Below are positions 63,873 to 64,000 of a stretch of 64,000 nucleotides of DNA, piece by piece (position 1 is the first letter of the stretch; each line of letters starts with the position of its first letter). The notes beneath the pieces were generated by a model that saw nothing but the letters and a program-made list of their open reading frames with translations, was not told the DNA's origin and did no database searches. Source of the stretch: Saprospiraceae bacterium (GTDB lineage Bacteria > Bacteroidota > Bacteroidia > Chitinophagales > Saprospiraceae). The stretch is taken from the NCBI GenBank assembly GCA_016722295.1, contig JADKGL010000014.1:1-64000 (forward strand). Direction: 5' to 3'. A program made the translations under genes and the position numbers.

Positions 63873-64000
63873 TCATTTTATATTTTCAAAATGGCTCCAC
63901 TCATTTAGTAAAAAATTGCTAAATTTATTGATGGTTTCCTTTTGGCTTTCCGAAAATTGTTCACTTTCTTGAATCAACTTTTCGCAATATTTGTTTACTA
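63873..64000 (-). CDS. unknown protein, C-terminal end at window edge
   Basis: An open frame entering from beyond the window on the minus strand ends at TGA 63873-63875; its last part reads VNKYCEKLIQESEQFSESQK then ETINKFSNFLLNEWSHFENI. Helical and charged. The rest lies outside the window, so nothing more can be said. Confidence 0.5.
   Translation of the reverse strand, partial: VNKYCEKLIQESEQFSESQKETINKFSNFLLNEWSHFENIK

Noticed and set aside
1..64000. CRISPR array, rRNA, prophage or IS transposase
   Set aside because: No regularly spaced direct repeats, rRNA-like sequence, integrase or transposase gene was seen anywhere in the window.

Overview
The window looks like chromosomal DNA of an A+T-rich member of the Bacteroidota, most likely from the Saprospiria/Sphingobacteriia-like side of the phylum. 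The evidence is: several secreted proteins with type IX secretion (T9SS) C-terminal sorting domains, one of them of the gliding-motility (type B) kind; recurrent TAnnTTTG -7 promoter boxes at a short fixed distance from start codons; little Shine-Dalgarno signal; ECF sigma/anti-sigma pairs typical of the phylum; and a housekeeping set (parE, leuS, aroC, pdxA, lpdA, mnmG, miaA) that reads as Bacteroidota-type. The exact genus cannot be named from the sequence.

Layout. 1-2.35 kb: cinA start, pgk and gap on the minus strand, all shredded by single-base indels although the protein sequence is otherwise well conserved (probably a poor-quality stretch, less likely decayed genes). 2.4-2.57 kb: tRNA-Glu with terminator. 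2.76-6.94 kb: an LRR-Roc-COR (Roco) GTPase followed after 9 bp by an AlbA_2/Schlafen-like plus HATPase_c_4 protein; this two-gene cassette is the best candidate for an undescribed signalling or defence module. 6.95-11.0 kb: a large PKD/SprB-like secreted protein with a type B sorting domain, broken by two indels. 11.1-26.2 kb: housekeeping and envelope genes (parE, a lipoprotein, a glucosaminidase, pdxA, a bacilliredoxin, lpdA, an ECF sigma / anti-sigma / Spy-like operon, a KirBac-type K+ channel, cystathionine beta-synthase, a methyltransferase, enoyl-CoA hydratase). 26.3-42.6 kb: a T9SS choice-of-anchor B protein, miaA, an acyltransferase, aquaporin, a PiT phosphate transporter, MscS, a palindromic interspersed element, aroC, a histone-H1-like Lys/Ala/Pro repeat protein, and an HHH outer-membrane protein / leuS / MATE run. 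42.6-54 kb: a 1529-residue secreted protein with dockerin-like and cohesin-like modules in one chain, an LptF/G permease, small membrane proteins, an ECF sigma factor behind two identical palindromes, and mnmG. 54-64 kb: accessory genes (a Cys-box/carboxypeptidase-regulatory protein, alpha/beta hydrolase, a glycoside-hydrolase-like T9SS protein and a convergent SGNH hydrolase, DMP19-like, DUF6624-like, a methyltransferase, small membrane proteins).

How it works together. Most genes are independent housekeeping units. Clear operons are sigma/anti-sigma/Spy-like (22140 down to 20410), MATE-leuS-HHH protein, enoyl-CoA hydratase-methyltransferase, bacilliredoxin plus a coupled secreted protein, and Roco-AlbA_2. 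Strong bidirectional terminators separate convergent pairs at 28.7, 31.7 and 59.6 kb. Outside the first 2.35 kb I found about six further one- or two-base indels inside otherwise intact genes. At least three are one-base losses inside short homopolymers, so I treat them as probable sequence errors until checked.
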